Shown: positions 49,588-61,370 of the stretch, one piece after another
How the letters are laid out: the number at the start of each line of letters is the position of its first letter
How positions within the stretch are numbered: position 1 is the stretch's first letter
Assembly: GCA_003667245.1 (NCBI GenBank)
Contig: RCNN01000123.1
Coordinates: 1-64,000, forward strand
Length of the DNA: 64,000 nt
Direction of reading: 5' to 3'
From: Heterostelium multicystogenum
Lineage: Eukaryota > Evosea > Eumycetozoa > Acytosteliales > Acytosteliaceae
Position numbers and translations under genes: made by a program
Notes under the pieces: generated by a model
Seen by the model: the letters and a program-made list of their open reading frames with translations, nothing else
Told to the model about the DNA's origin: nothing
Database searches by the model: none

Positions 49588-49923
49588 GATACTCTATTAA
49601 TCTGTTAATTATCTTTTATCCACCAAGAACTAAAGCTAACATTAGTCAACAAGGTATCTTGTATTCTGTCAGTTTCCTCTCCATATTAATTCAAATTTTT
49701 AAAAAATTTAAAAAAAAGGCGGTAACCCTCACTTTCCTTAAGCAATATTACTAAGAAATTGATCTTTTTGGTAAACAAGATATAACTTAAGTAGTGATCA
49801 CTCAAGTTGAATTGATCGGTTTTTAGGAATAACCAAAGTGAGTAGTGAACTAAACTGCTTCCTATCTAAGATCATCAGATTAATTACTACAATATTTATT
49901 ATATACAAAAAGGACCTTTGAGA
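49588..49923. promoter_or_regulatory. Bidirectional promoter between PRIM2 and PSF3
   Basis: Only 336 bp separate the two divergent starts. Both encode replication-initiation factors. The middle has an A run (49700-49715) and a GGCGGTAACCCTC block near 49718-49731, unusual for the surrounding AT content. No third gene fits. Confidence 0.5.
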
Positions 49924-50871
49924 ATGGCAAACGAATACTTTGATATAGACAAAATACTTGCTGAAGAAGAAGTAAGTTTATGTTGGATAATATCAGATGA
50001 GATGTGATGATTTCATGAAAAAGGTGGAGGAGATGTGTATTGTTTAAAACTTAACTAACATAATATTGTGTTGTACATCACAGAAAATAGTATCGAAATT
50101 TGAAACAGATGCATATAATCTTGGACATTTAGATCAAAGCTCTACAAGTAGAGACGTAGGTTAAACGATTCACGAAATCATGTTGATCAATATTATGGAT
50201 TGGATAGGTTGTTAATTAAGTTCATTTTCAAAATCAGATGAAACAGGGAGATGAAGTTGAACTGCCATTCTGGCTGGCGAAAATACTGAATAATAACAAT
50301 ATCATTTCGAATGCCCCACCCGTTATCTTTTTGGAAGACTATCAAAATAAGCTGTTGGCAGATCCCAAAGTTATTTCAATGCGAAAATATCCATACTACG
50401 ATGTATTTGGAATTAAAATATCGATGTTGTATGTTTCGACTTGATCAAGTGCTTCCACTGAATTAGGAAAATGCAACAGTGTGGATAGAATTGATTGCCT
50501 CCAGGAGGAGAGGTTTCTCAGAAACTAATATAGATTTTTGTTGATTGATTATTAATATTATTACAGCTTTAGAGACTATGCACTCAGCAAAGTATTGTTC
50601 AAAGTATTCAAGCAAAGACTGTTCCATATCCTAGTTCAGTCCATGCATTTGAGGAATACGGATATCAGTCAAATTCAAAAATAACCTCACTACACAGGAG
50701 AACATCATTTTTGCCCTTGGATACCAGTCGTCGGCTGACTACGACAGTTGGACAAGTGGACGCAGCGACAAGATAACCAGCTCAGACAAGAAATATACAC
50801 AATCAAAGAATAGAAAAGAAGAAACTCTATTGAAAAAGAGAAAGCGTCTAACTGATACCAACAACGATTAG
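49924..50871 (+). CDS. gins3: GINS complex subunit PSF3
   Basis: PSF3 is part of GINS, which joins CDC45 and MCM2-7 in the replicative helicase. Exon 1 (49924-49971) MANEYFDIDKILAEEE; GTAAGT intron to CAG; exon 2 (50084-50155) KIVSKFETDAYNLGHLDQSS; second intron; exon 3 from 50238 MKQGDEVELPFWLAKIL, then PVIFLEDYQNKLLADPKVIS and YYDVFGIKIS. The YF.ID.IL.EE start and ELP.WLAK are diagnostic. The later part reads ATVWIELIASRRRGFSETN, RDYALSKVLFKVFKQRLFHI and MHLRNTDISQIQNNLT, ending KKRKRLTDTNND at TAG 50869, like the basic tail of animal PSF3. The junction at about 50430-50470 and one shift near 50685 are not resolved. Confidence 0.9.
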
Positions 50872-52335
50872 CTTCTTTAGCTTACACTTATATTAATATT
50901 TAGCTACTTTTTTTGTAAAATATATAAATAAACTTAGTAATAATAACACTTGCTAAACGATGAATTCTAACCAACTATTGCGCTCTCCATCATTGCCATC
51001 ATTGTTGATTGCAATTTGTTGTCATATTCATTGCAATCGTTTTATTACTATTCATCATCTTCTACACCATATGATTGAAAATTGACATCCACAACTGAAC
51101 TGGTTATATAAGCAATCAAATCAAATCAAATCAAATCACGATTGGATCATGTAAACTCAATGTAGAGTTAGTTACTTTCAAATGTTGGTATCCATTGACA
51201 CCGGTAAGTTAAACCATCCACAAAAACACAACACTACAACACACACCTTCAACAATGAAAAGAACAAACATGTTAAATATAATTAAGATAAGAGCGGGAG
51301 ATTCAACACCAAACACAAAAGAGTAAATCGGTAATTTGATAGCACAAATAACACACCAATACAATACAATCAACACAAACAAACACTAACTAACTAATTG
51401 TTAACATCAACAGTAATAATAATAACTTCAAATTAATGAATGAGTTGTTGAGTGTTATTTGTTGCAGTATTATTATTATTATTTCTAACGGCTACATTAT
51501 TAAAGAAGAACCGTTACAACTATGTGGAGGTATAATTGATATATCAAATTTACCTATTACTATATTTGTTCATTCATGTTATTTATAATAGACATGTGTT
51601 TTGTTGTGTGATTGTGTTTATTGATATTTTATTATTGAGATATTTATGTTTTAATAAAGATTCATGAATCTAAAATAACTAGCACCAATCAATCGCAATC
51701 ATCATGAAAATACGATATGTATGTATGATTTGAGTTTGATTTGAAAAATGGTGTATGGTTTGAGAAATAAGTGGTTGTTGTGGTATTGGTCTGCAATCAA
51801 GGTGTGTAAATCTATTTTTTTGATTTCAAAACAATGTGTGTGTTTTTTGTGGTTTTGATTTTGCACTATTATTGGAGACAGCAGTGTGAAAGGGGTATTG
51901 TTTTTGATGAGATTTACAACTGGACTATTTTACTTTTTTTATAGAGGTCAGCCATAAAATCGAATCTAAATAAATAGATATTTCGTGATTTTGATCAAAC
52001 ACTGATTATCAAATTAGAATTTATCACAGCCAGATCCTCTAACCCGATTCACGTTCTATCCATATTTTTGGGTTGTAATTAGAATTAATATTAATAATAT
52101 TATTTTTGAATTTTCTTTTTCTTTTAGAGACAATCAAACAAAAACTGGGGAAAATAAAAAAGAGGAGACTCTATTCTGTTCGTTCCAGCTCTCCAATCCA
52201 TCTTATTACTCTCATCAGTATCACTACTTCTTACAATTACTATTCTTTAGTAACATATATATAACATTAATATATAATATATAACATTAATATTTTTTGT
52301 ATAAAACTTTTTACATACATCAATCTTAAATAAAA
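50872..52335. promoter_or_regulatory. Long intergenic region upstream of the LIM gene, 1.46 kb
   Basis: No coding potential seen. Simple repeats occur (CAAAT-type near 51117-51140, ATTATT near 51468-51485). The 200 bp before the LIM start is pyrimidine-rich and TATA-like (52255-52300). The length suggests a substantial promoter or an unrecognised non-coding gene. Confidence 0.4.
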
Positions 52336-52782
52336 ATGGCCTCCAAATTCGGTACCTCAGAGAAATGCGTTGTTTGCACCAAGACTGTCTATTCACTCGA
52401 AAGATTGGCTGCTGACGAACGTGTCTTCCACAAAGCTTGTTTCAGATGTACCACCTGTAACAACGCTCTCAAGCTTGGAAGTTATGCTTCAATGGAACAA
52501 AAGACATACTGCAAGCCATGCTTCAAGGTAATTATTATTATTATTATTAACAGTAATACCTGTAATTAATATTTATACTTACATTCCATTATTTTCTTAT
52601 TAAAGAAATTGTTCTTCTCCAAAGGCAATTACTCAGAAGGTTTCGGTCAATTGAAGCCACAACACCAACACGATTTGAAGAAGGGTACTCCAACTGTCAC
52701 CACTGTCGAACCAGTTCAAGTCCCAGTAAACTCTTCAGTTGTAGAACCAGCAACAACCCCAGTTGAGCCAGCTTCCTCATAA
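52336..52782 (+). CDS. Single LIM domain protein
   Basis: Two clean exons: 52336-52527 and 52606-52782, with a 78-bp GTAATT...AAAG intron. The N-terminal LIM domain has CVVC, then H/C ligands in FHKACFRCTTC, and CKPC at the end of exon 1 (residues about 10-63): a complete two-zinc set. Exon 2 gives KLFFSKGNYSEGFGQLKPQH, then a Thr/Val/Pro-rich tail ending EPASS at TAA. About 122 residues; it resembles the small actin-associated LIM proteins of dictyostelids and the CRP-like KLFFxKGNYxEGF motif seen after plant and amoeba LIM domains. Likely an actin-bundling or cortical adaptor. The sequence is clean and the codons are C/G-biased at third positions, consistent with strong expression. Confidence 0.88.
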
Positions 52783-53089
52783 ACATTTAATTTCATTCAC
52801 AACATTGATCACATATATTTAGATAATCAATGATTATGTATTTTTAGCATAAATATATATATATACCAATCCTCTTTTTAACATCCAGAATAATATCAAA
52901 TAAACACTCGAATACTCGTATATGTTCGAGAAAACATTATGTATTCTTATCAAACAACAGTACTGTTGCTAGATTTCAGTGCAAAGGTATCAAGATGGTC
53001 GGTAGTGATGTAGTATTGGAGTTTGGTATGGAATGGTTTGTTGGCAAGTAAAGATAGTATCAATGTGGTTATCAGTTGGAGGTCATGTT
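52783..53089. terminator. Convergent 3' spacer
   Basis: About 300 bp between the LIM gene and the Mdm31-like gene. A minus ORF of 50 codons at 52949-53098 (MKHDLQLITTLILSLLA...) overlaps the end of the latter in another frame and is probably chance. Confidence 0.4.
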
Positions 53090-55424
53090 TCATTCTTGAT
53101 TTCTGTCTGCAGAAGATGAGCTCGTTTTTGGTTGTTCATTTCCAAAATAGGTACCATCATCATTCTCTCTGTTGTTTGAAGTAGTTAAAATTAAATCAGA
53201 ATAAGGAAAAAGAGAGGAATTGCTGGATATAAATAATAAACAAATGATTGTAATACATTTGTTATGTGTTTAATAGATACTTTTGTTGAAGTGCGTGTTG
53301 TTCTTCAATTAGCCTTTGATACTCTTGCTTGTTCTTTTCAATAAAAGGTAATAGCCAATCCATTACTTCACTAAACAATTGACCTGCCTATTTCTTTGAG
53401 AGTGGTCACCACTCTTGGTTTGTTGAACTTTGTTAGCCAACTCACGACCTACACTATCACTCAGCATGTCCCAGAAGGAAGCTTGACTTAGTGTCCATGC
53501 TCCATTGTACTGTCTTAAGTTCATTGAAAAGTGGAATTGAAGAGGAATATGCTTTGAGTGAGAGTTGATATATGCTACGATTGGATGTGCCCAAAGCATT
53601 TGATAGATAGCTTAATTCAGGGGTATAGAGTGGTGCAACTGAAAATAGATGATTCAATTGTACATTGAAAGTTAAATGTACATTTTTATAAGGATCTAAT
53701 TAAAATACATTAGTAATGGAGATACTATATTCAAATTTGGATTGTATAGGTACCTTTATCAAGAGGAATTTATACCATAATCAACTAAATGACTTTCGGA
53801 TTCCAAAATTTCGTCTTCTTTGATCTTTTGGAAGTAAGAGATTAAGTTGAATGTCAAATGTACCTTCTTTAATCCATCCAAGAGGTCCTGTTGCATTTCT
53901 TGATAAAATATCTATATTTACACCATCAATTTTCAACTATTATTTGATTGTCAGTATCAAGATGATAAATTAATTACTTGTTCCACGTACTTCTCTTTGG
54001 TCAAATCTTGATGAATGGGAATCCGCTACCTGATGCTGTGGAATTGTAAAGGTAAACAATGAACCATCGAATTTTCCAACAATATTTTTACAAGATAGGA
54101 GATTCATACAGAATCCACTGCTTTCTGAATTTATCAGATTCCATGCTAAATACAGAAATTGACAGTGGTCGATGTGTCTTGTTCTGGCATGTAGTAAGTG
54201 ATCAATAAATCTTTAACGTCCAATCTATCAAAAACAAAGTCTCCAGGTGCCCTAAAAGTTAGAAGGTTGATAATAAGTATAGTGTTTTGGATCAATATAT
54301 TGGCATTTTTTGAATTTACTTTTTTTTCTTGGATAGATCATGTTTGAATAGTCTAAATATACACCTTCAGTTCTTCTATCAATGATTCCTCTTATACCAG
54401 AGGCCAGACATTCCTGAATGATTCCTTTGCCTTCAAGTAACCAGAGAGAATTGATAGTTTAATATCGATTTGTTTGATTGAAAGTTGAATGGATGAAAGA
54501 TGTTCGTCTGCTCTTGGATTACGTGATACTGTTACATTCTCTAATCTAATGTATCCAGTTTTCAATTCACCATGAGCATGTTCAAAAGTTATATTGATTC
54601 CAGTGTTTGTTGTCAAATATTTTTCCAATACGTTTAGCAGTCCATTCTATACAATATTTAAATGAATAAGATGATCATTGGATTGTAAGAGTTTACAGAC
54701 TTACCAGAGAATTCAAATGTATTAGCTATCCAGAGTATAAGAGATACAAGTGTTGTCGTACCCAAAAATGATAAGAGAGCCAGTACCAAAGAGTAGCCAA
54801 CTGAAAATAGCAAAGAAATGATCAGATGTCAAGGGTTTGTGTCTCGTTAAAACAAATTTGATTCTTTCGTTATATTCTTATATAATAGAAATATTCCCTT
54901 GTCTTTCTTAAAGAATATTCTTTTTCCCAGTATTCCTTGTTTGTTTGCAAGTTCATCTTGTGTATTGGTGTCTTGTTTATTGCTATTATTATCATTTTTG
55001 TTATTGTTTTGATTGTTTTTATTAGTTGAGCAATAATGATAATATATAAAGTGATATAAAGTTGTTTTGTTGTTGATTGGAGTGTGATTGTTCAAGTATG
55101 AAATACTATAGAGTGCTTTATTGTTGTTTAAAATCGATGTTGGTTGATTTGGTGATGATGATGATGATTGTTGTTGTTTTACTACTATTTTATTTAATAG
55201 GTTACTAATATTACTACTAAGACCATTTCTATTTTGAAGTAATGATTTTTTGATAATTTGATAATATACTTGATTTTATATTATTACTGATACTACTACT
55301 ATTTAATTTATGACTATCGATTGATGAAAGTAGAGCTTTAAAATTATTGACATTATTTCTTGCCTATATTACTACTACTATTCAGTAAGGTATGACTATT
55401 AGCAAAGCTAGTTAATCTATTCAT
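53090..55424 (-). CDS. Mdm31/Mdm32-like mitochondrial inner membrane protein
   Basis: Mdm31/32 proteins are needed for mitochondrial shape and lipid homeostasis in fungi. Start 55424 (MNRLTSFANSHTLLNSSS), then a Ser/Asn-rich presequence-like region. The core reads LTTNTGINITFEHAHGELK, GYIRLENVTVSRNPRADEHL and IDIKLSILSGYL (54628-54392), then RRTEGVYLDYSNMIYP and FVFDRLDVKDLLITYYM. The C-terminal core reads APLYTPELSYLSNAL, IVAYINSHSKHIPLQFHFSM, YNGAWTLSQASFWDMLSDSV. The family motifs GI.ITFE, G.IRL..V.VSR, and VAYINSH fit. C-terminus: one reading stops at 53262 (QKYLLNT); a GTATCT...CAACAG intron (53280-53169) instead gives ENDDGTYFGNEQPKTSSSSA and a stop at 53090. I prefer the second but not strongly. 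Several introns and breaks at 53650-54300. Confidence 0.72.
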
Positions 55425-55872
55425 TGTTTACTTTGCTTTGTTTTCTTTGCTTAGATTAACTTAACTGAGCTTAGCCTAAACTATAAATCAAGACAGATCT
55501 TTCTATTGCAATACCAACTTTCTGCTTCAACTTCTTCTACTTCTACTTCTACTTCTGATTCTCCAGTTGATCTGTCAAAAAGACATAGTAATAAATAATT
55601 ATCTACTCCAATTTGATATTGAACAAGTTGGATTGCAGGATGAAGTTGAACACCTATTAAAATCGTGTTATATTAATTTTAATTTAATTTAATTATTTTT
55701 TTTGTTGTTGAAATCAACCCACACCACATTCAATGGTGGTGGTATGCTTCAATTATAGTAAAATCTGCTTACAATGAACAAAAGAGGATGTTGATGTTGT
55801 TGTTGTCAAAATGTTGTATTGTATTATTAGTTTATTTTAAAGTTTGGTAGGTATGTTTTAATTATATATTGT
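55425..55872. other. Intergenic spacer
   Basis: Between two minus-strand genes. Contains a CTTCTACTTCTACTTCTACTTC-type triplet repeat at about 55528-55555. It should hold the promoter of the Mdm31-like gene. No gene seen. Confidence 0.5.
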
Positions 55873-57120
55873 TTATTGTGGTGTGAGTTTCAACATGACG
55901 CAGGCGTGTGAATCGATGGAGAAGCTCATCGATCCCTGGAAGATACCGGCGGACTTGTGTTGCCAGAGGTCACGGGCAAGTAACTTGGTGGATGGTGAGA
56001 TGTTGAGGATTTGAGAGGTGAGGGTGATGGTGGTGGTTTGGGCTCCTCTGTTGAAGAGGACAACGGCGGTGCTTCCGTCGGAGAGTGGTCTAGACCAGAT
56101 TTCGCTTCCCGATTGTTGGTAGATTCTGGTACCTTGAATTCCGAGTGGATCTTGATCGACTTGAATAACTTCGGCGTTGGTCAAGATATTGATGGTGTCT
56201 TGTGACATGAAGCGGAGATCGTTTCCGGCAATGAGCGGGGCGGCGATGATCGACCAGAGGGAGAAGAATGAGGTGTACTCGGTGGTAGTTTGTCCACCGT
56301 TACCAATCTCCAACATGTCTGGGTCGTTCCAGTTACCTGGTCCGGCGAATGGTGCACGGTTGTACTCCATCATTTGGTCGAGAATGGAAGTCCAGGCGTC
56401 AAAGTCGTCGGTGATATCGTCGAACTCTCTCCAGAGATTGCAAATTTGGTCGACATAGGTGAAGTTTACGTATTCTCCTTGGGCGTAGGCTGGCCAGCTG
56501 CAACTGAAGACCATTGGACGTCCAGTGGCAATGAGGTAGTTGCTCAAATCGGTGTATGTTTCCTTCATGTCATCGACTGGGAAATTGCATCCATCCATCT
56601 TAACATAGTCGATACCCCAGGAGGCGTAGGTCTTGGCGTCCAAAGCCAAGTAGTTCTCAGAACCTGGATAACCAGCACAAGTTAAATTTCCGACATCACC
56701 ATAAATACCCATCTTCAAACCAAGTGAGTGAATATAGTCGGCAATTGGAGCAATTCCTAGGAGTAGGTGTCTCGATGATTAGTAATCACTATTTAAAAGA
56801 CTAGTCGGATCCGACTAGCATTGTCCTAATTTCTTACCATTTGGGAAACGAGCTGGGTCTGGTTGGAGACGACCTTGGGAGTCACGTTCGTGGGCAAGCC
56901 AGCAGTCATCTAGATTGATGTATTCATAACCAACGGCAGCCATACCGCTGGTGACCATAGCCATGGCAGTTTCGATAAGGAGAGTGGCATTGATTTGAGA
57001 AGTCTCGCAACCAAAGTGATTCCATGTGTTCCAACCCATTGGTGGGGTACGGGCAACACCATTATTCAATGCACTTGCCAAAGTAATAAATAAAACAAAA
57101 CAAATAATATATGATTTCAT
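55873..57120 (-). CDS. melA: Alpha-galactosidase, GH27
   Basis: Secreted or lysosomal enzyme that removes terminal alpha-galactose. Exon 1 (57120-56838) has a signal peptide (MKSYIICFVLFITLASA), then the GH27 start NNGVARTPPMGWNTWNHFGC and YEYINLDDCWL. An 81-bp intron (56837-56757) splits a Gly codon in phase. Exon 2 runs IAPIADYIHSLGLKMGIYGD, AGYPGSENYLALDAKTYASW, with the nucleophile Asp in YVKMDGC and the acid/base Asp in WREFDDI, then GPGNWNDPDMLEIGN and APLIAGNDLR. It ends CVMLKLTPQ at TAA 55873. About 388 residues, usual length, no frame break. The intron holds an 18-bp perfect palindrome. Third positions are G/C-rich, consistent with good expression. Confidence 0.95.
56801..56818. repeat. 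Perfect 18-bp palindrome inside the alpha-galactosidase intron
   Basis: CTAGTCGGATCCGACTAG is its own reverse complement and is GC-rich for an intron of this genome. It lies about 19 bases inside the donor end of the intron, so it could fold next to the splice site. Confidence 0.8.
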
Positions 57121-58172
57121 TTTTATTATTTTATCTATCTATCTATATATCTATCTATCTAATATAAGATAACTATATCTATTTATTTATTATTTAGACT
57201 GATTGGAATTAAAACAGTTTGTTTTGATCAAATGATTAAAGTATGAAGACCTACCACACAGAAAGGTAATTGTCAGTCACAATCAAAACATATTAATTAT
57301 TTAAACACAACTGAAAATATCTAAGTTTTGAATTGATTTGCCAACTATTTAACTAAAATGGTGGCTTTTAGTCAAAATATCAAGGGGTAAGCCCGACGAG
57401 AGGGATTTGCCCATTTTTGTTTTCATTTTTTCAATTCTAAATCGACTCTTAATAACATTTGAGTTCCTATGACCCCATTTTGTATTTCAATCCAATGATA
57501 AAATTTTAATTATGTCAACTGTTGTTTGCATTGTTTCGGAGTAGTTGTGATCAATCAATTAAAGTTGGTGGTGGTATCGGTATTGGTATTGGTATTCATC
57601 ATACCCATCCACCTTCAGATTTTCAATCCAATTTGAAATAATTGGCAGAGATTTGGGTTCCAAAGTGTCTGTGTATTTTGAATATGGATGTTATGTAAAT
57701 GGTTGCTAATAGTTTGTACAAAACTAAATTATATCATTAGTATTTAGTTTAGAATAAATCATAAATCAATTGAATTCTATCAGTGTTTGAAAGTTAGATT
57801 ACTGATGTCTAAGTAGAGAGGCAATTTTATAACAATAAATTATTAATCAACAGATCGACCCAAATGTCTATATTTATTTTGATGCACTTTTGTTAGTTGG
57901 CAATCCAATCCTATATAAGATTGGTTGAAATGCAGTGAGTTGTGCATTGATATTTACATAAAGAAAAAAAAGCAGGGTAAAAAAAAGGAAAGAGGAATAG
58001 GGTATGATATTATTGCTTGAGATTGGGTATTGTGGTATTATTACTCTTTGCTTCGTTATCAAGATATTTGATCTATTAAGCAAGAGTTTAGAATAAATAG
58101 AAATAAAAGATATAGAATAGATATATAGAAAGAATTAAAACAAAACACCTATTTCATAACTATTAAAGTCTT
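57121..58172. promoter_or_regulatory. Intergenic region with alpha-galactosidase promoter
   Basis: 1.05 kb between two minus-strand genes. A TATC microsatellite at about 57131-57165 sits directly upstream of the alpha-galactosidase start. A GGTATTGGTATTGGTATT repeat lies at about 57575-57595. The minus ORF at 57874-58083 lacks recognisable features. Confidence 0.5.
57131..57165. repeat. TATC microsatellite upstream of alpha-galactosidase
   Basis: Interrupted TATC repeat with a central ATATAT, about 11 bases 5' of the start codon, so inside the 5' leader or core promoter. It matches the repeat upstream of kinesin. Confidence 0.8.
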
Positions 58173-58825
58173 CTACATTTCCTTGGTTTCATCTGGTTCA
58201 TGCTCATCGATGATTGGACTTCTCCAGTCGATGAAACGATCTTTCAAACCAGGGTGTATCATACATGTATCCTTTTTACCCATAATGAGGTATCTATATT
58301 TAGCAAATTGTCCATAGCAGAAATCACGTAAGAATGTTGGCATATAATAAAATGAGTACATCAATGGGTATGGGTTCTATACACAAATTAAGAGATGCAG
58401 GAGTGCACATATGTTAGTTTTTGCTGCTGTTTGTCATTTAATGCACAGTTCAATCATACCTGTAGATAGTACATGATTCTTAAAACGGCAGTTGACTTTG
58501 TATAGTATTTACCAGTCTCCTCTTCGATGAGGACAATGGTTGAGAGATCTGCTGGTATTCCGTAGTAGTTGAGGATCTCGATACCCTTGGCAGTCTGAAG
58601 AGCCTGGTAGGAGAAACGCTTCTTGGTATCTCTTGGGTATACGAACTGTACGAATCCATCGCAAACATTGCAGACACCGTCGAACATGATGATGGATCTT
58701 GGTGGATCCGACGGTCTGTAAGTTGGCTTTGTCTGAGGTTGAGTCTGTTGTTGCATCTGTTGCTGTTGTTGTAATGAACCAATGTCAACTGACACATTAT
58801 CACCTCCTTGATTATCTGCTATCAT
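58173..58825 (-). CDS. DCC-family (DUF393) thiol-disulfide oxidoreductase-like protein
   Basis: Exon 1 is 58825-58460, intron 58459-58377 (GTATGA...TATAG), exon 2 58376-58173. A Gln-rich N-terminus (LQQQQQMQQQTQPQTK) precedes the domain, which starts IIMFDGVCNVCDGFVQFV; the DGVCNVC motif gives the family its DxxCxxC name. Then RFSYQALQTAKGIEIL, IVLIEEETGKYYTKSTAVLR, and in exon 2 PTFLRDFCYGQFAKYRYLIM with KDTCMIHPGLKDRFID. About 189 residues. The CxxC pair suggests a redox or disulfide function, but the family's chemistry is not established. Frames are clean. Target compartment not evident; there is no obvious signal peptide. Confidence 0.85.
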
Positions 58826-60573
58826 TTTATTATTTTAATAGATTAATTTATTATTAATTATTATTATTGTTTGTTTGTTGTTGTTTGGTTGTTTGGTTGT
58901 TTAGTTGTTGTTTTAAATAAATTATTTGCAGGTCTTTGCTTGTTGATGTTGACTTTCTAACAGCTATACTCTTCACTGCTCATGTAGTGTTTCAGCTATA
59001 ATATTATATATTTTAAATTAATATGATATTACTTCGAAGTAAAGTGACTAATAAAATTATATAAATTAGTCAAAATAAGAAGTAGGGGGTGTATTATGTT
59101 TTTGTTTGTTTTTTATGTTTGCAAAGATAATACAGACAGATTAATTTTTGATTTTTTAAAAAGTCAATATTCTCTGTTATTATTATTCATTATTTCATGG
59201 GTGTGAATTATTCTTCATATAAATAAATAATAATATAACAATAAAATCAACAGCACTAACAACTGCATCGTCATCATCATCAACAAATAGTGATAAAAGA
59301 TGCATCGTCATTGATTATTCTATCTCTTTGCTCTTGAAAGAAGAATCCATGATGCTCATGAAACGATACCATAGAGAAGCAAATTATATCTTTAATTCTC
59401 CGAGTCTGGGTTTTAAAATTATACATCAAATCATTGAATGAACAACAATAAATTGATTTCATCAAATGAGAAATTAAATTAAGTAGAAAAAGAGAGAGGA
59501 AGAAAAAGAGAAAGAGAAGAAAGTACACATAGTATATATTATTTGTAAAAGGTAATTGGGATTTAATTATTACTTATTTAAAAATAATAATTAATATTAA
59601 GTAAAATAATCTTTTTAAAAAATTCCAGCAATGGAATTCTGACTCTTAATCTCACTGTACACTATCGAACAAATTATAAGAACAAACCTATAGTTGGGAA
59701 CTAAGTTCAGATAATAAAAAAACTATATAAAAATGCTAATTATTATGTTTCAATTCTGTTGAATATCTTAAACAAAAAAGAATGAAGAAATACAAGGATT
59801 AATAGTTCCCATTTGAATTGTGAGGTGTAGATATGGAGTAAAAGAAAAAATGGGAGATAATCTTATCATTGTACGAGAATACTATTAAATATAGTGATTT
59901 TGAAGATATTTTTACAAATAATAAATTTAACCAGTTTCCAAGATAGCACAATAATAATAAAAATAATGTAACTTTTGTTATGATAAAGTAAATATTATGT
60001 TGAGATATGTTATTCCTCCTTACTTTGTTATGAATGGAATTTGATGTTAACTTCCTGGTTTTAATAGAAGTTTAATATTAATCATCTAAATCTTTTGTTT
60101 TGATTGTTTTTACCAGCATTGAAATTGAAGAGGAATTTGCAATTAAAATTAAAAAAACAAAATCAACTAATTCAAACCCAGGAATTCACTTTTTTTGAAG
60201 GTTTTCGTGATTCCCACTGAAAATTAAGATGAACTTTGAGATGTTGTGTGGGGGTCTAAAAGTCATGGATTTTACAAAAAATTAAACAGGGCATATGCCC
60301 AAGATTAGAAAAATCTTGTTTGATTATGTTACCAACCTTTAGCTCTGACAATAATAGATCTTTTCTAATATCAACTACACAAACAAGGCAGAAAATTAAT
60401 ATTAAAAAGTATGTAAGAAATAACTAAAAACCAGGAATTAAAATAAATTCTTTGGAAATATTAGCTATCAGTGCCTTTCCATTATAAATACCAAGGTCGA
60501 CCAAGTTTCTATCATCATTCAAATAATAATAGTAATAAGTTAAAGTATAATAATAAGTTGTAATATTTTAACA
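58826..60573. promoter_or_regulatory. Divergent non-coding region, 1.75 kb
   Basis: Between the DUF393 gene (minus) and the saposin-like gene (plus). AT-rich, with GTTTGTTGTTGTTTGG-type repeats at about 58870-58910. A minus ORF at 59280-59528 is low-complexity (Phe/Leu from a purine tract) and is not called. Confidence 0.45.
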
Positions 60574-61370
60574 ATGAAATACATTCTTGCTTTCGTTGTT
60601 ATCTTGGCTGTTTTTTGCCGCCTCTGCTCAAGCAGACAATGTCCTTAAGGTAAATAATTATAAAATTAATTAATAAACCATTAACTTGTCCAAAACAATC
60701 AAGTTAACTAACTTTCAAAATTTTGAACATATTTCAGTGTGATTTGTGCCAATATGTTGTTAAGCACGCCGAATCATTGATCTTGAAGAACCACACCCAA
60801 ACCCATATTATCCACTCTATGGAAAAGGCCTGCCACCACTTGCCACACAAGTGGTCTGGTCACTGCGTCGCCCTCATCGACTCCCATGCCTCTGAAATCA
60901 TCCAACGTTTGGTTGCCCGTGAAACCCCAGCTTTGGTCTGCAAGCAACTCCACATCTGCAAGAACCACGTCGGTGAAATGAACATCCAAAACGAAGATGA
61001 CGATGATGATGATGAAGATTTCGATGATGATGATTTCGATGTCTTCGAATTCGAGCAACAACTCGAAGAATTGTTCGAACTCTCCGGTAACCTCGAGAAG
61101 AAGCACCACATCCCAGGTCACAACATCATCAAGAAGTACAAGTGCAAGGCTTGCCATTTCCTCGTCAAGAAGGCTGAACACTTGGTCAAGTTGAACAAGC
61201 GTATCGATGAGATTCAATCTGCTTTGGAGCATGAGTGCAAGTATTTCGGAATCAAGCCAGCCGTCAAGGTCTGCAAGAAGATCGTCCACAAGGCCACCCA
61301 CCACCTCGTTGAGGAGCTCAAGAAGAACACCTCCCCAGACCATGTTTGCCACGCCATCCACATGTGCTAA
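60574..61370 (+). CDS. Secreted tandem saposin B-like protein
   Basis: Exon 1 (60574-60649) encodes a signal peptide MKYILAFVVILAVF; a run of six T instead of five then shifts the frame, and with five it continues AASAQADNVLK. The GTAAAT...TTTCAG intron ends at 60737. Exon 2 has two saposin B domains, each with six Cys. Domain 1 starts CDLCQYVVKHAESL and ends CKQLHIC; domain 2 starts CKACHFLVKKAEHL, has ECKYFG and VCKKIVHKATHHLVEEL and ends VCHAIHMC at the TAA. Between them is an acidic linker (Asp/Glu run at 60995-61045). His is common in domain 1. Saposin-like proteins bind lipids in lysosomes or form pores (amoebapores). Lysosomal lipid handling or antibacterial activity is inference. Confidence 0.85.

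Noticed and set aside
56290..56685. Plus ORF of 131 codons opposite alpha-galactosidase
   Set aside because: Antisense shadow of the clean GH27 frame.
60774..61361. Long minus ORF (195 codons) opposite the saposin-like gene
   Set aside because: Shadow of a G/C-third-position-biased gene; the plus frame has the six-Cys saposin pattern.
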